Assembly (NCBI GenBank): GCA_014925825.1
Contig: JACGCK010000305.1
Span: 1-46,320 of the forward strand
Source of the DNA: Pholiota molesta
Lineage: Eukaryota > Basidiomycota > Agaricomycetes > Agaricales > Strophariaceae
DNA length: 46,320 nucleotides
Direction: 5' to 3'
Part shown: piece by piece, positions 1 to 10,175 of the stretch
How the letters are laid out: each line of letters opens with the position of its first letter
How positions within the stretch are numbered: position 1 is the first letter of the stretch
The notes under the pieces: model-generated
What the model was told of the DNA's origin: nothing
Seen by the model: the letters and a program-made list of their open reading frames with translations, nothing else
The model's database searches: none
Position numbers and translations under genes: made by a program

Positions 1-2047
1 CGATCCTGTAATGTTTCTCCTAGTGTATTTTGGGCCCTGCAGATATATAGATGTACATGTACGTAGCATTGAAAGCTTGGAATTCTGCAGTAGAATGTTT
101 CATGTACTCGTGGACTCCGAGGCTCGAGCCACCCAAGATTCTCCTTTCATCCTACATCCCTATTTATTCCAGTCAACGGAGAGATGAAGAGAAAACCATG
201 GAATCCATGGAGAAGGTCATTTGTCGAGTTCCAGGATATGATAATTGATATCCATTCAAATGTCGGCAGCTCCTTGGCTCATTTCTAGCGCAGCAGTACA
301 CAAATAATAATTACGGGATCCGTGGAGATAGGCAGAGCGTCGAAGTCGTTGTAGGTTGTTAGTACCGCGGATGTGTGTCGAAAACATATTGTGCAGGAAC
401 ACATTTCCAGATTCTTGCCAAACGCCTTGACGGGTCCGCGGGCCCAGCACTAATTTTGCGCACGACATACATTGATACAACGCGATGCCGCGCAGCCGCG
501 GCGATGCTGGTTGCTGGCAACCTCCCGTGACCTGGGGTCATATGTTGACATGCTAAGCGCTGAACTCTTCAACTCTCCCTCCACCGTATCATTTCATTCA
601 GATTTCATTCTATACGCGCTCTGCTCAGTCAACTAGCGCTTCCTCTGTTACCGGAGCCGTTTCCTGACACAAATCAGGTCATTCGTTGACATTCTTCAGT
701 CGTCGACATCTGTTTGAACGAATCTACTGGAGGTTGCTGCTTTGCACATTGCCATTGTCGTCGGGAGATCGCACTAGCTTTCGCAAGCTGAAGCATCCAG
801 CAGCCATTGATACGTCGTTTTTTCCCGCCTTTTGACTTTCAGCTCCCGATATGTTGACATTGAGCGTGCTCGCCTACGCTTCTCAACATTGACAAAAGAT
901 TGACTAGGGCTTTATTTCGACAATCAGCTGCATTTCAATTACTCCGAATATCGAACGTTTGGGCGCTCGTTCGGTATCGAGAAACGCGCGTCAGATGCTT
1001 CTGGCCGTTAAATAGCCTAAAGCTTAAGACCTCAGAGCAATTCCGCAATCAGCGTCACACTAAATCCTTTCTACAATCATTTCTATTATCGCATTGCGGC
1101 TGCCACGCGTTCTTGGTATCAGCAAGGGAATATCATCGGCAAGAATTAGAAACTTTAGGAAACTTGTATTCGTCTCAGGACTGCTCTCTTCTCCAGCCAC
1201 ATCTGTCGACACTACATAGCCGGAGGGACTCTGAGACATCGCTGAAAACTCTTCCGAATCAGAGGTAACCAAGGTCGAAACTGCTCCCTATCGTTCAGGC
1301 TTCCACACAGCCCGCTGTGTACATATAAAAAGGAGTACTCTGGGTTTGATAGACCTAGAAACGAATATACCAGCTGATGCGAATACTTTCTTAGTATGCA
1401 AGTATCGCCGACGGGCGAATAAATTCCAAGTGTGTTGCCTTCTAGTTCGCGTTTGTTTCTTGAAAAATAAAACTGAGTTGATAGTCGATTTTATCCAAGA
1501 TTCTGCCGGTAGAAGGCGCTTATGACACTCTGCTTAGTCCGATTAACCCGAACAAGTGGTGGGTTATGTTCTAATAAATATTTTAGTTGAAAATTCACAT
1601 GGAAAACTCTCGGCAATGTGTTAGCCTGTCTTTATACAGTTTCTTGTGTTTAGGCGCCCGCGCAAGCATTGGAGTCGAAAATTCTAAATTTAGCAATTTC
1701 AAGTTCACGATCCTCGACTGACTTCTGATCCATTTTGGTCGTCTGATTGCAGGCTCTGTGGTCCCTCCACTGAGAATCGCATTTGCATAGTGCTCAAATT
1801 CGGGTGACAGCCACGCTGTACGGTTCGGATTTGGATCTCACTGCGTGCCATACGAATTACATAGGACGGTTAACGGAGAGGCTGGCACTTAGTCTCGGAC
1901 CAGACTCTCTTCACCGTTCCAGTTCACAGTAGTACATTGGAGCCTAAAGCGGCGAACAAAAACATATATGGCTGACGCAAATTAGGTCTCTACACGCCCC
2001 ATGCCTGACGATCTTGTTTGTCCAACGGCTGACAGGGATTAAAGGCA
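1..2047. other. Left-edge region without a supported gene
   Basis: I see no convincing coding exon in these two kilobases. Open frames are short, lack a recognisable domain and do not chain across plausible splice sites. A TATA-like stretch lies near 1323-1330, but no coding sequence follows it. The last few hundred bases probably hold the promoter of the small secreted protein gene downstream. Confidence 0.5.
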
Positions 2048-2054
2048 TATATAA
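2048..2054 (+). promoter_or_regulatory. TATA box of the small secreted protein gene
   Basis: A clean TATATAA lies 98 nt upstream of the ATG at 2146, a usual fungal TATA-to-start distance allowing a short 5' leader. Assignment is from position and sequence only. Confidence 0.5.
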
Positions 2055-2145
2055 GTACCTGCCCGAGCTGCGCCCATTATCACATCTCATCCCCGCCTCC
2101 TCAAAGACGCCTTAGCTACCCATCAGAAATAACCATTGACAAGCC

Positions 2146-2640
2146 ATGACCCGCCACATATTCAACTTCAACTTCTTCGCCTTCCTTATCAGCATGGCGG
2201 TTCTCGTTCGTGCTCGCGACGGCCCATCGACGATCCCAAGCGCATATACCTGCCCTCCTACGGATGACGCCGGGTTTGCCCTCGAAAACAACGATGTGAC
2301 CACGGACCCCATCTTCTGCTCGTATCCAGCCTTCCCCGGGGAGGATCCCAACGACTTCTTCTGCACCTACTCCATGGTATGTTACATCTATTAATTTATA
2401 AGGGTGTTTCCAGATTAATGCTGGCATCTTATACTCGTGTACCAGACGACTGGAGTACTGGTACAGGATCAAGATGCAGGATTTTGCCCGACGAATGCGG
2501 TGCTAGTGACTGGCATGAGCAAGCGTCAGTCTAAAGCACATGCTCCCCTTCCAACGCGGCCGAAAAATGTTGTACGCGGGAATTCAAACGCGGCAGGTGA
2601 CAAGGCCTACCTCAAAAGCGCCGTGCCACTCCAAGGTTGA
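2146..2640 (+). CDS. Small secreted protein, hypothetical (2 exons)
   Basis: Two exons, 2146-2376 and 2446-2640, joined across a 69-nt GTATGT..CAG intron in phase 0, encode about 141 residues. The first ~24 residues form a signal peptide: a short polar start, a hydrophobic core rich in Phe/Leu/Ile/Val, and an Ala-Arg-Ala-type cleavage region. The mature part has four cysteines in its first two thirds (contexts YTC, IFC, FFC and GFC) and an acidic, Pro-rich middle; the tail is basic. I recognise no family. Small secreted Cys-containing proteins of this size are common in plant-associated and wood-decay basidiomycetes, but a role as effector or otherwise is inference. The upstream TATA box supports the start. 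Confidence 0.6.
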
Positions 2641-3074
2641 GAATTGAGCGAGTTGGTCAGAGGAGCTTTGGGGTGTTTTTTCTTCTTCGAGTTTTAGGGA
2701 TTGTTCCAAAATATCGTATGTAGTGCCGATTCACCATTTGCGTCCAATTTTGTAGACTGCACAATTTCATTTATGCTAGAGATGCTCGAGAACTGGCGAA
2801 GCAGCCCTTCAGGCTGCCATTTTTGTTCATGGAATACAACTTGGGTATAACAGTATAATTATCATGGTGGTACGGTACATTACAAAACTTGAAAATACAC
2901 AAAAAACAAATATTAAGAGAGAAATACATGACGACTTGATGATGAATTGCAACAAATGTATTTTGGAACGGTGATAACTCGAAGATAGTTGTGAGGGCCT
3001 GCAACTTCAGGGGGTGTGGGTTGACTCGGATTCAAATAAAATCTGGAACAATAACGATTTCCAACAGCGGGTGT
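2641..3074. other. Intergenic, convergent 3' ends
   Basis: AT-rich spacer between the 3' end of the secreted-protein gene (+) and the 3' end of the next gene (-). Only short unsupported open frames are seen. Confidence 0.5.
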
Positions 3075-3850
3075 TCAGACGTGGTGAGAGCTTCTGGTAA
3101 AACTGAAGTAGACTTCCGATGTGTCCTCTCGCGAGAGTTCATCGTCTAGCCAGGAGTTGATCCGCAAAGCCTGCTCGACAGATCCCTGTTGTCGAAAACG
3201 AGCCGCGAAATGGTCAAGTTTATCAGCAACTATGCGGTGCAGAGCAGACTCGGAGCTGACAGTGTTGGTAGGGAAGGCCAACTCTGATCCAGTATCCATG
3301 TCATCCACTTTCAAAGTGTTGACTACAGTGCTAGCAGAAGCAAATCCCTGGCTGGATTCTAGCGATGGCGTGCCCGCTGAGGGAGAAAGAGTGTTTGATA
3401 TGACGATGTCAGATGGCATAGAAGGATAATGAGATTGTACAGCAAAAAGATCCTTGCAGAAGCCGATGATAGGATCCCGAGCATGTAACAGAAGATAACC
3501 ATTCTTTGTGACTGAGAGAGGAAATCCAGGAGCGCAAGAAATCCATCGAGAAGCCTCGAGGTTATAGAGCTGCAGTCTCCGAGAGCTAGGAGCAGCATCG
3601 AGGTCGAACCCAGGATTGACGTGAAGATCAGTGACTTCTTCGGGTACCCACTTTGGCCGGCGAGAACAGTCATGGACTACAAGAATGAGAGGCCCCGCTA
3701 GACGCTGGAAAGGTTGTTGAAATTTAAGATTAGATATGATAAAGACGATTCACATATTCCAAAAAAACCAAGGTGGGTGGCTGCCCTCTCTACTCCCTTC
3801 TTCGAGTGCTTGGTCTTTTCCTCCAACTGCCGCTCGTTGAGACGATCAAG
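3075..3850 (-). CDS. Hypothetical protein, 5' end unresolved
   Basis: The well-supported part is the last exon, 3704 down to 3075 (TGA at 3077-3075), about 209 residues, preceded by a branch-site-like CTAAT and a TTCCAG acceptor. It opens with a hydrophobic strand followed by HDCSRRPKW, and has a Ser/Thr-rich middle and a charged helix-like end. A 57-nt exon at 3850-3794 (19 codons, beginning LDRLNERQLEEKT) joins it in phase 0 over an 89-nt GTAGAG..CAG intron. Farther upstream no frame gives an ATG that splices in cleanly; a 68-nt intron ending at 3851 is possible, but the frame before it has no ATG before a stop. The gene may have another 5' exon or be truncated. I recognise no domain. Confidence 0.4.
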
Positions 3851-4181
3851 CTGAGTTCATTTGCCATGAGCAAGTTCCCACAGCGGAGGCATTGATGTGG
3901 GCTGCTTTGCATGGCTACGAGGTGGCTCAGAGGGAGAGGGGAGGGTCGCAGCGGTGGAGCTTGACGAGGAGAACGAAGACGAAAACGCTGGGCTTCGCCG
4001 GCGGTCACTCGGCGGTGTCCGCCGGCATGAGTTACTCAAGCGGGAGCGCCGAGAGCGCGCCGCGAGCGGGATTTATTCTTAGAAATCGCCTTTTATAACG
4101 GCGGAACCTCAAAACTGCCTTGTCTAAGACAGAATGGCCTTTAATACACGTCGGATTCGACGGTAACGCTAACACTGTATA
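3851..4181. other. Possible first exon or shared promoter region
   Basis: GC-rich stretch between the unresolved 5' end of the minus-strand gene and the plus-strand gene starting at 4182. Several minus-strand frames here are open but lack an ATG; they may include the missing first exon. It probably also works as a divergent promoter. Confidence 0.3.
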
Positions 4182-4983
4182 ATGGCTCATTTGGACCGGA
4201 CTGCCAAATCGGCCAGTGAATGGACTGACCACGAACTAGATGCGTACAACATAACCACCGCGTCCGTCCCACCACACAAGTTCTTCCCTCTGCCAGACCC
4301 GCCGCTCGACCACTTAGATCCCACCATCCTCGACCGCCCCGTCAGGCCTGAATATCCCGGCCTTTCCGCCGACGCCCACCGCTTCTTCAGCTACCTCAAG
4401 CTCGCCGAGCAGGATGGGAAGCGCTACATGGCCGAGTTCGTCAACGACCTGCAGAAGCTCCTCGACTTCAACGAGGGGACGTCGTCGGCGTGTCGCGCGA
4501 GAACATACCCTTCACCGTCAGCGGCAGCACCGGCCCCACCGCACAGGCGGACGTGTGCCTCGTCGACTTCAGCACGCCCCGGACCTCCGTCTTCCCATAT
4601 TCGCGCACGGCCCCGAGGCGCAGGTCGTCGCCACCGCTATCGCGGCCTTCCGCTGGAACAACCGCACGCGCGCGCAGATTGGCGCCGATCCGCTGCAAAG
4701 CATGACGTTCCCCTGCTTCAATATGGCGTGCAGAACGCGGCCGACGTTCTATCTCGTGCCTGTCACGGAAGAGCTGAGCGACTCGGTCCTCATGGGTCGG
4801 TATCCCACTACCGCAACACGGGTGTCGCGGTGCGAGACAGCGCCTATAAATGATCAGACTGAGAGTGTGGGGATGGAGGATCCGCAATATAGGCGGCTTG
4901 CTCTGTCGCGCCTCATTGCTTTCAGGGAGCTTGCACGAAGCTGCTGGCAGAAGATTGTGCCAAAAGGACCGGACACGGTTTAG
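4182..4983 (+). pseudogene. Conserved hypothetical gene with two single-base frame slips
   Basis: Translation starts well at ATG 4182 (MAHLDRTAK) and continues about 99 codons, then must move by one base near 4475-4478, where a run of four G would need a fifth to continue into a DVVGVSREN sequence. It must move again near 4577-4580, where four C would need a fifth to continue into a PDLRLPIF sequence. The third segment then runs cleanly to the TAG at 4981-4983, giving about 267 residues in all. All three segments have protein-like composition and high GC, and no intron explains either jump. Both slips are one-base deletions in G/C runs, so sequencing error is as likely as a real pseudogene. 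I recognise no family. The context (ATG right after a TAA/TATA-rich stretch) supports the start. Confidence 0.55.
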
Positions 4984-6161
4984 TGGGTGTTTACTCGTAC
5001 TCTGCGACATCTACGTGAGCGGTGTTATAATTTCAACCTGCATTGGGGGACACATACTTTTTATATCTTCTCTTTTAATATCTCGTGTTCAATCTTGCCC
5101 TTAATTGCAACGGCCAGGTGTCGCGAGGAGGATCAGAGGGGCACTTGAAATCCTTGATCCGCTATGGCTAGTGCTATATTGGCGAACGAAGGGAGTAGAT
5201 CATAGCCCTGGCATGTTACCCTTGCTTTGAACCTTTTGTGCCGAAGGTGGACGGTGGAACGGCTGTTCGGATTCATTCATCAGAATGGGTTGTGTCGTCT
5301 GGCTAAGAGAAACTGATGGCTGGTCTCAAATCTTCGAAGTCTTTTAAAAAGCCTTTCGGGTTAAAAATGATTCGTGATTGTACATACTCTAGACAGCCTT
5401 GCCCATCTGTATATTTGATGCTGAGACGATTTCCAGTGGGTGTAACGATCCGATGGCTGATATCAAGCTGATATGAATCGATATCTGACAATGGTGGAAG
5501 TTGAGGGGAAATGTGCATGTCATATGAGATGAACCCACGACATGTAGACATGGCGAAGATCAGAGAATGAGTCCTGGGGTAACATGCAGGACATGGTCAA
5601 GTACTTCAAAGTAATTGTTGTCCTTTGTTGTCAAACATTCAAGTTGGCGGACGGCAAATGCAGATTGCAGATTGTCTGTTCTGTGCTTGCGCTCCTTCCA
5701 AATTCTCTCACAAAGATTTCGAATCCCAGGCCTTTCGATGTCGACCAATTTCACCACTCCTCAAGATCTCGAGAAGTGAATTTTTAGCGCTCGGATTCAG
5801 TACGTTCAGTAGTCATCATAGATGCCGATATTCATACTCAGACAGGTCCGCTCGGCCCAAGGCTCGGCCTCACATGCACACTTGGCCATCACTTCTAAAT
5901 TGCTCGTTGCTATATTGTTGCTACGGGGAAAAATACTAAACTGCAATGGACATGGACTAAAACAATGGGTTCACGCTGCCCAAGGCTGTGCTTCGCGTGA
6001 ATACTTATGGACAATGGCGCGTGGCGTTGTTCTGTCATTTTTTTTCTCCTTCACGTTCAGGCGACTTTTCAGCTAGGCGAGTGCGCACGGCAGGACCCGA
6101 CGTTTGAAGACGAACTTGTTATATACGGCGTTGACCTTCCCTATCCTCTACGACTGTCATC
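4984..6161. other. Intergenic with weak minus-strand open frames
   Basis: Two adjacent minus-strand frames, 5757-5560 and 5551-5303, have somewhat protein-like composition (the second contains a RIVTPTGNRLSIKY stretch). I cannot join them by splice sites or assign a domain. They may be an exon pair of an unrecognised gene or decayed coding sequence. Nothing else is supported here. Confidence 0.3.
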
Positions 6162-6939
6162 ATGGCTGAAATGGTGGATTGTTGCGGGTGCTGCTTGTTA
6201 TGCTGTGCATGCGTTTGTGAGTAGTATCAAACCTTCTCTCCCAGTTGCCGCCAACTCATCTGCGCCCTCTTCGAAAACTCCAGCTGTGTGCGGGAGACTG
6301 TGTCTCTGGAGTATGTCCGCCTTTCTCTGTCTCCCATCCGTACATGCCTGATATTTTACCACCAATTAGTACCATGGCCCGGCGACAGGCGCAAAGCAAA
6401 GGCTATAGAGGAAGACGAGGAGTTTGCGCGCCAGGTCGAACTGGACACGTTTGGCATGTCCCCGCCTGCGCCAAACGGCGCGAACTACACCCAGCCTGCA
6501 CCGCAGGACGCACCCATCGTCAACTCCAGCAGGCGGAGTCGCAGCGCAGGGGCACCCAAAGGTACGCCCGATTTCCGAGTCCATCCGCCGTTTCCTCTGC
6601 GGAGCAATTTGACGGTGGGCTGATATGTTGAAATGAAACATTGAAGACCATCAATCAAACGACGGCCACCACAGAGCGCAGAGCAATGGGCATCCAGACG
6701 CGCAGGAGCACCTGCCGCCGCGGAACTCGAATGGGAGGACCAGCCAGGACCCGAACCGGCCGACGAGCTACGAGTACCCCGCGCAGACCGTCGCGGCGCG
6801 CGATGACAGGCTGGAGCATGTCCGCGGTGCGAGTTCTGGTAGTCCGGCTGCGCTCTATGCTGCCCAGCAGCAGCAGCAGTCTGCTCCTGCGCCGCCGAGC
6901 CCACCAAACGAGCACCGTCGAGTACGGTCAAATGACTAG
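6162..6939 (+). CDS. Cys-rich N-terminus, Gln/Pro-rich hydrophilic protein (4 exons)
   Basis: Model: exons 6162-6216, 6284-6310, 6370-6561 and 6647-6939, all joined in phase 1 across 67-, 59- and 85-nt introns with GTGAGT, GTATGT and GTACGC donors, giving about 188 residues. The first 18 residues contain seven cysteines (DCCGCCLLCCACV), a pattern suited to palmitoylation or tight membrane association. Then come WPGDRRKAKAIEEDEEF (charged, helical), a Pro/Asn/Ser linker, and a low-complexity C-terminal exon with five CAG-encoded glutamines at about 6866-6880 and a Pro-rich end. Exons 3 and 4 are the most certain; the 27-nt exon 2 and the chosen ATG are less so. Basidiomycetes have families of small proteins with such Cys-rich N-termini, but I cannot name this one. 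Confidence 0.5.
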
Positions 6940-7635
6940 GGGATCATTGTTGAACTTTTCTTAGGGGTTTGTGCAGGAAGAAAATTTCGTCGTGCATGAT
7001 GTATGATGGGTGCTACATCTACGGGGTCTCTATTATTTAATTCGCATCACTGCTAGCGCTGAACGTTGAACCGATATAGTCCAGTTCCAACTTCCTAGTT
7101 AAGCACGGATTCCGTCTCTCATTTATACCCAAATTTTTGATTAGATATCTTCTTGCCTCTGAATCGACTCCCATCAGATTTTAGAAGGCCGCTAGTCCAA
7201 AACATCTAATACTTATGCCGCTAACATTTGGTGCTAGCGCTCGAGTCTCGACTCACAGCAATTTGAATTTGTACAATGAACAATTCTGAATCATATGCGC
7301 GACGCGTTCTTGGCGACGCGGTGACACGTTCTTTAGGGCGGGCTATTGCGCGTCGGGTCTCAGATTTTATACGTTGTCCATGCTGTGTCCGATGTCAAGC
7401 TTGTATGACTCGGATTCCAAACAATCTGGAACTGTTTGATGTAACTCCCGGACCCGTTATGACGTCTGAAGATACGAGCCAATCACTCTGACAGGGACTG
7501 ACTCGCCACGACTGGAACCGATTTCATGTTTACCACTGACGAGTCGGTACCGTTCCATTCAACCCTCTGGAAATTTTACACATAAATACTGGCACCATAA
7601 GCAGGCTGTTGACCATCGACTCTCAGTCGTTAATC
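6940..7635. other. Intergenic, promoter of the DUF2828 gene
   Basis: An open frame at 7276-7491 begins with ATG and holds a few cysteines, but it has no splice partners and no known domain, so I do not call it. A weak TATA-like ATAAATA lies at 7582-7588, 48 nt before the next start codon. Confidence 0.4.
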
Positions 7636-9963
7636 ATGGCCGCCACCGCCAACTCTTCTGTCCATGTTGCTGGATCCGTCCGCGTCTCTTCTTCTCGTCC
7701 TGTTACACTTCCTAAAATCCCCGAACTGTACAACCCAAACTTCCTCGATGTCCTACTTCCAGGCGCGACCCCTGCTATAATCGTCGACACCAAAGCCGCG
7801 TCTAGCGTCCCAGCCAAGCGAAATCCCTTCATGGACGCACTGAAGGCTACTGCGAACCACACCTACACCGCCAACGGCGCTCAGGCTCTGAGATCCACCC
7901 TCTCGCCCGCCCTAGACGCCTTCAACGGCCTGAACGAGTACGTCCTCCCCGGGGACATCGACCGGCTCCTCGCCGCGTCGTGGGCGGAGGACCCGCAGCT
8001 GACCCTGCGCCTCATCTGGAACGTGCGCAGCATCCACGACGGCGTCGGCGCGAAGGAGCTCTTCTACCGCGCCTTCGGGTGGCTCTACGTGCACCACCCG
8101 CGCACGGCGATCGCCAATCTGCAGCAGCTGGTCGTGCCTGCGTGTCTCGCGCGCAAGAAGGGCAGTGCGGCGCCTGCGACTTTGAAGGCGCACGGGTATT
8201 GGAAGGACCTGCTCAATATCCTCGCGCTGGCGACCCGGGACGAGCTGACTGCGTACAGAGCTGGTTTCCTCCATTCTCCGCGGGACCAGTTTACTTATGG
8301 GAAACACAAGGGTACTCAAATCACGGGCGGGACTCCTGCGTCGCGCAGCGAGGCGAACGAGCAGGCCTCGCTCGCGGCGAAGGCGCGAGCTGCCGCGCGG
8401 CGCAAGGCGCAGGCCGCCGAGATGCACACCCGCCTCGTGGCGAAGCTCGCGCAGCCCAAGTACCGCGCGCTGTACATCGCCGTCGCGCATCTCTTCGCCG
8501 CGCAGCTCGTCAAGGACATCCGCGTGCTGTCCGAGCTCGCCGCCCTCGCGCCCGGGCAGAAGGAGCGCATGGCGCTGCTCAGGAAGCTCAGCCTCGCGGG
8601 CAAATGGGCGCCGACCCCAGGGCGCGCGCACGACCGCGTCACCAACATCTCCACTGCCATCGCCGAGCTCATCCATGCCTCTCAGGCTTTCGACCCCAAG
8701 TCCTACCCGGCCGCCCTGAAAACGCAGCTCAGCGCACATGCGCGCGCGGCCGTCCTCCGCTCGTTCTACCAGCGCTGGGTGCTCACCGAGCTGCGGCGCG
8801 CGGGGTGCTATCCCGAGCCGCTGATGTCCGCCAGGCGGTGGCGCGAGATCAAGTACACCCGCGTCTCCTCGGTCGCCATGAAGATCCACACGCCCATATT
8901 CTTCAAACACGACCCGGAGGGCTTCGAGCAGTACCTCACCTCCGTCGAGACGCACAAGAAGACCATCAGCGGCGCGACGCTCCCCCCGCACGAGCTCGTC
9001 GCGCAGGCGTTCCGGCTCGCGCACCCGTACGTGCCGGACGGCGCGACGCGGACGCAGGCGGCGCTCGGCGCCCTGCGGCGGCGGCTCGCGGAGACGGAGC
9101 TGCGCGTCGTCGAGGCGCAGTGGGCGACGCTCATCGCGACGCTGCGCGGCGCGGGCGCCCTCGAGAACGCGCTCGCGATCTGCGACGTCTCCGGCTCCAT
9201 GGGGTCGCTCCACCCGGCGTCCATAAAACGGCAGCGCGGCGGCGGCGGCCCCGTGCAGCCCATCCTCCCGGCGATCGCGCTGTCCCTGGTGCTCGCGGCG
9301 CTCGCGGAGGCGCCGTGGAACGGGGGGTTCGTGACGTTCTCCGCGCGCCCCGCGTTCGTCGCCGTCGACCCCGCCGCGCCGCTCGCGGCGCAGGCGCGCG
9401 CGGTGAGCGCCGCGGAGTGGGGCATGAACACGGACCTGCAGGCCGTGTTCCTCGACCTGCTCCTCCCGCTCGCGGTGCGAAACCGCGTGCGGCAGGAGGA
9501 CATGGTCAAGCGGCTCTTCGTCTTCTCGGACATGCAGTTCGACCAGAGCCTGCCGACGGCGCGGGGCGAGTTTTTCGGGGGCGTCAATGCGCCGGGGGCG
9601 GCGACGGCGTGGGAGACGACGTACGACCGGATCGAGGCGGCGTATAGGGAGGCGGGGTACGAGGTGCCGCAGATCGTGTTCTGGGATCTGGCGGCGGGGG
9701 ACAAGACGGTGGAGGTGCAGGGCGACCGGAAGGGCGTGGCGATGATGAATGGGTTCTCGGCTGCGATGCTGAAGGTGTTCATGGGCGAGGAGGAGGAGGA
9801 GGAGGAAGTGATGGAGTGGGAGAATGTTATGGAGGGCGGGGAGAGTGTTACGGTTGCTGAGAAGCTTGAGCAGAAGAAGGCGGAGATGGAGTTCAATCCG
9901 ATAAATGTGATGAAAAAAGCCTTGATGAGGCGTAGCTATGACGGGCTGGTCGTCCTGGACTGA
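7636..9963 (+). CDS. DUF2828 family protein with von Willebrand factor A fold
   Basis: Single open frame of 775 residues without introns. The ATG at 7636 is preferred because the frame upstream begins only with a TTG codon. The sequence fits the DUF2828 family: an N-terminal all-helical half (GLNEYVLPGDIDRLL..., RLIWNVRSIHDGVGAKELFYRAFGW split over residues ~115-155, WKDLLNILAL), resembling TROVE-type helical repeats, and a C-terminal vWA half. The metal-binding motif is intact: DVSGSMG at about residue 517, a Thr near 599 (NTDLQ) and an Asp near 632 (FSDMQFD). A (GAG)n run at about 9787-9806 encodes a poly-Glu stretch near the C-terminus. Related TROVE proteins such as Ro60 bind RNA; whether DUF2828 proteins do is not established. 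GC is very high through the body. The gene converges on the MFS transporter, whose stop is 212 nt away. Confidence 0.88.
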   Translation: MAATANSSVHVAGSVRVSSSRPVTLPKIPELYNPNFLDVLLPGATPAIIVDTKAASSVPAKRNPFMDALKATANHTYTANGAQALRSTLSPALDAFNGLNEYVLPGDIDRLLAASWAEDPQLTLRLIWNVRSIHDGVGAKELFYRAFGWLYVHHPRTAIANLQQLVVPACLARKKGSAAPATLKAHGYWKDLLNILALATRDELTAYRAGFLHSPRDQFTYGKHKGTQITGGTPASRSEANEQASLAAKARAAARRKAQAAEMHTRLVAKLAQPKYRALYIAVAHLFAAQLVKDIRVLSELAALAPGQKERMALLRKLSLAGKWAPTPGRAHDRVTNISTAIAELIHASQAFDPKSYPAALKTQLSAHARAAVLRSFYQRWVLTELRRAGCYPEPLMSARRWREIKYTRVSSVAMKIHTPIFFKHDPEGFEQYLTSVETHKKTISGATLPPHELVAQAFRLAHPYVPDGATRTQAALGALRRRLAETELRVVEAQWATLIATLRGAGALENALAICDVSGSMGSLHPASIKRQRGGGGPVQPILPAIALSLVLAALAEAPWNGGFVTFSARPAFVAVDPAAPLAAQARAVSAAEWGMNTDLQAVFLDLLLPLAVRNRVRQEDMVKRLFVFSDMQFDQSLPTARGEFFGGVNAPGAATAWETTYDRIEAAYREAGYEVPQIVFWDLAAGDKTVEVQGDRKGVAMMNGFSAAMLKVFMGEEEEEEEVMEWENVMEGGESVTVAEKLEQKKAEMEFNPINVMKKALMRRSYDGLVVLD

Positions 9964-10175
9964 TTTTATTTATTTTGCACGCATAGTTTTGTAATTCCTC
10001 TTATACCCACATATTCTACTGTACATTAGATTGCATCTTGCTCTTCATCCATTGTAGCATACACTTCATTTCGCAACTTAATATTCACAAGCAAAATTTC
10101 CAGTCAATTTATGTCAGATATATCTCAAGCATTGAGATCGAGTTGTTCTATCGTCTACTGAGACGCCTTTAAGTT

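Noticed and set aside
7912..9896. Long open frames opposite and in other frames of the DUF2828 gene (for example 433 and 362 codons on the minus strand, 555 on the plus).
   Set aside because: They arise from very high GC content and biased codon use; their translations are Arg/Ala/Pro-rich without domains, while the 775-residue frame has the family motifs.
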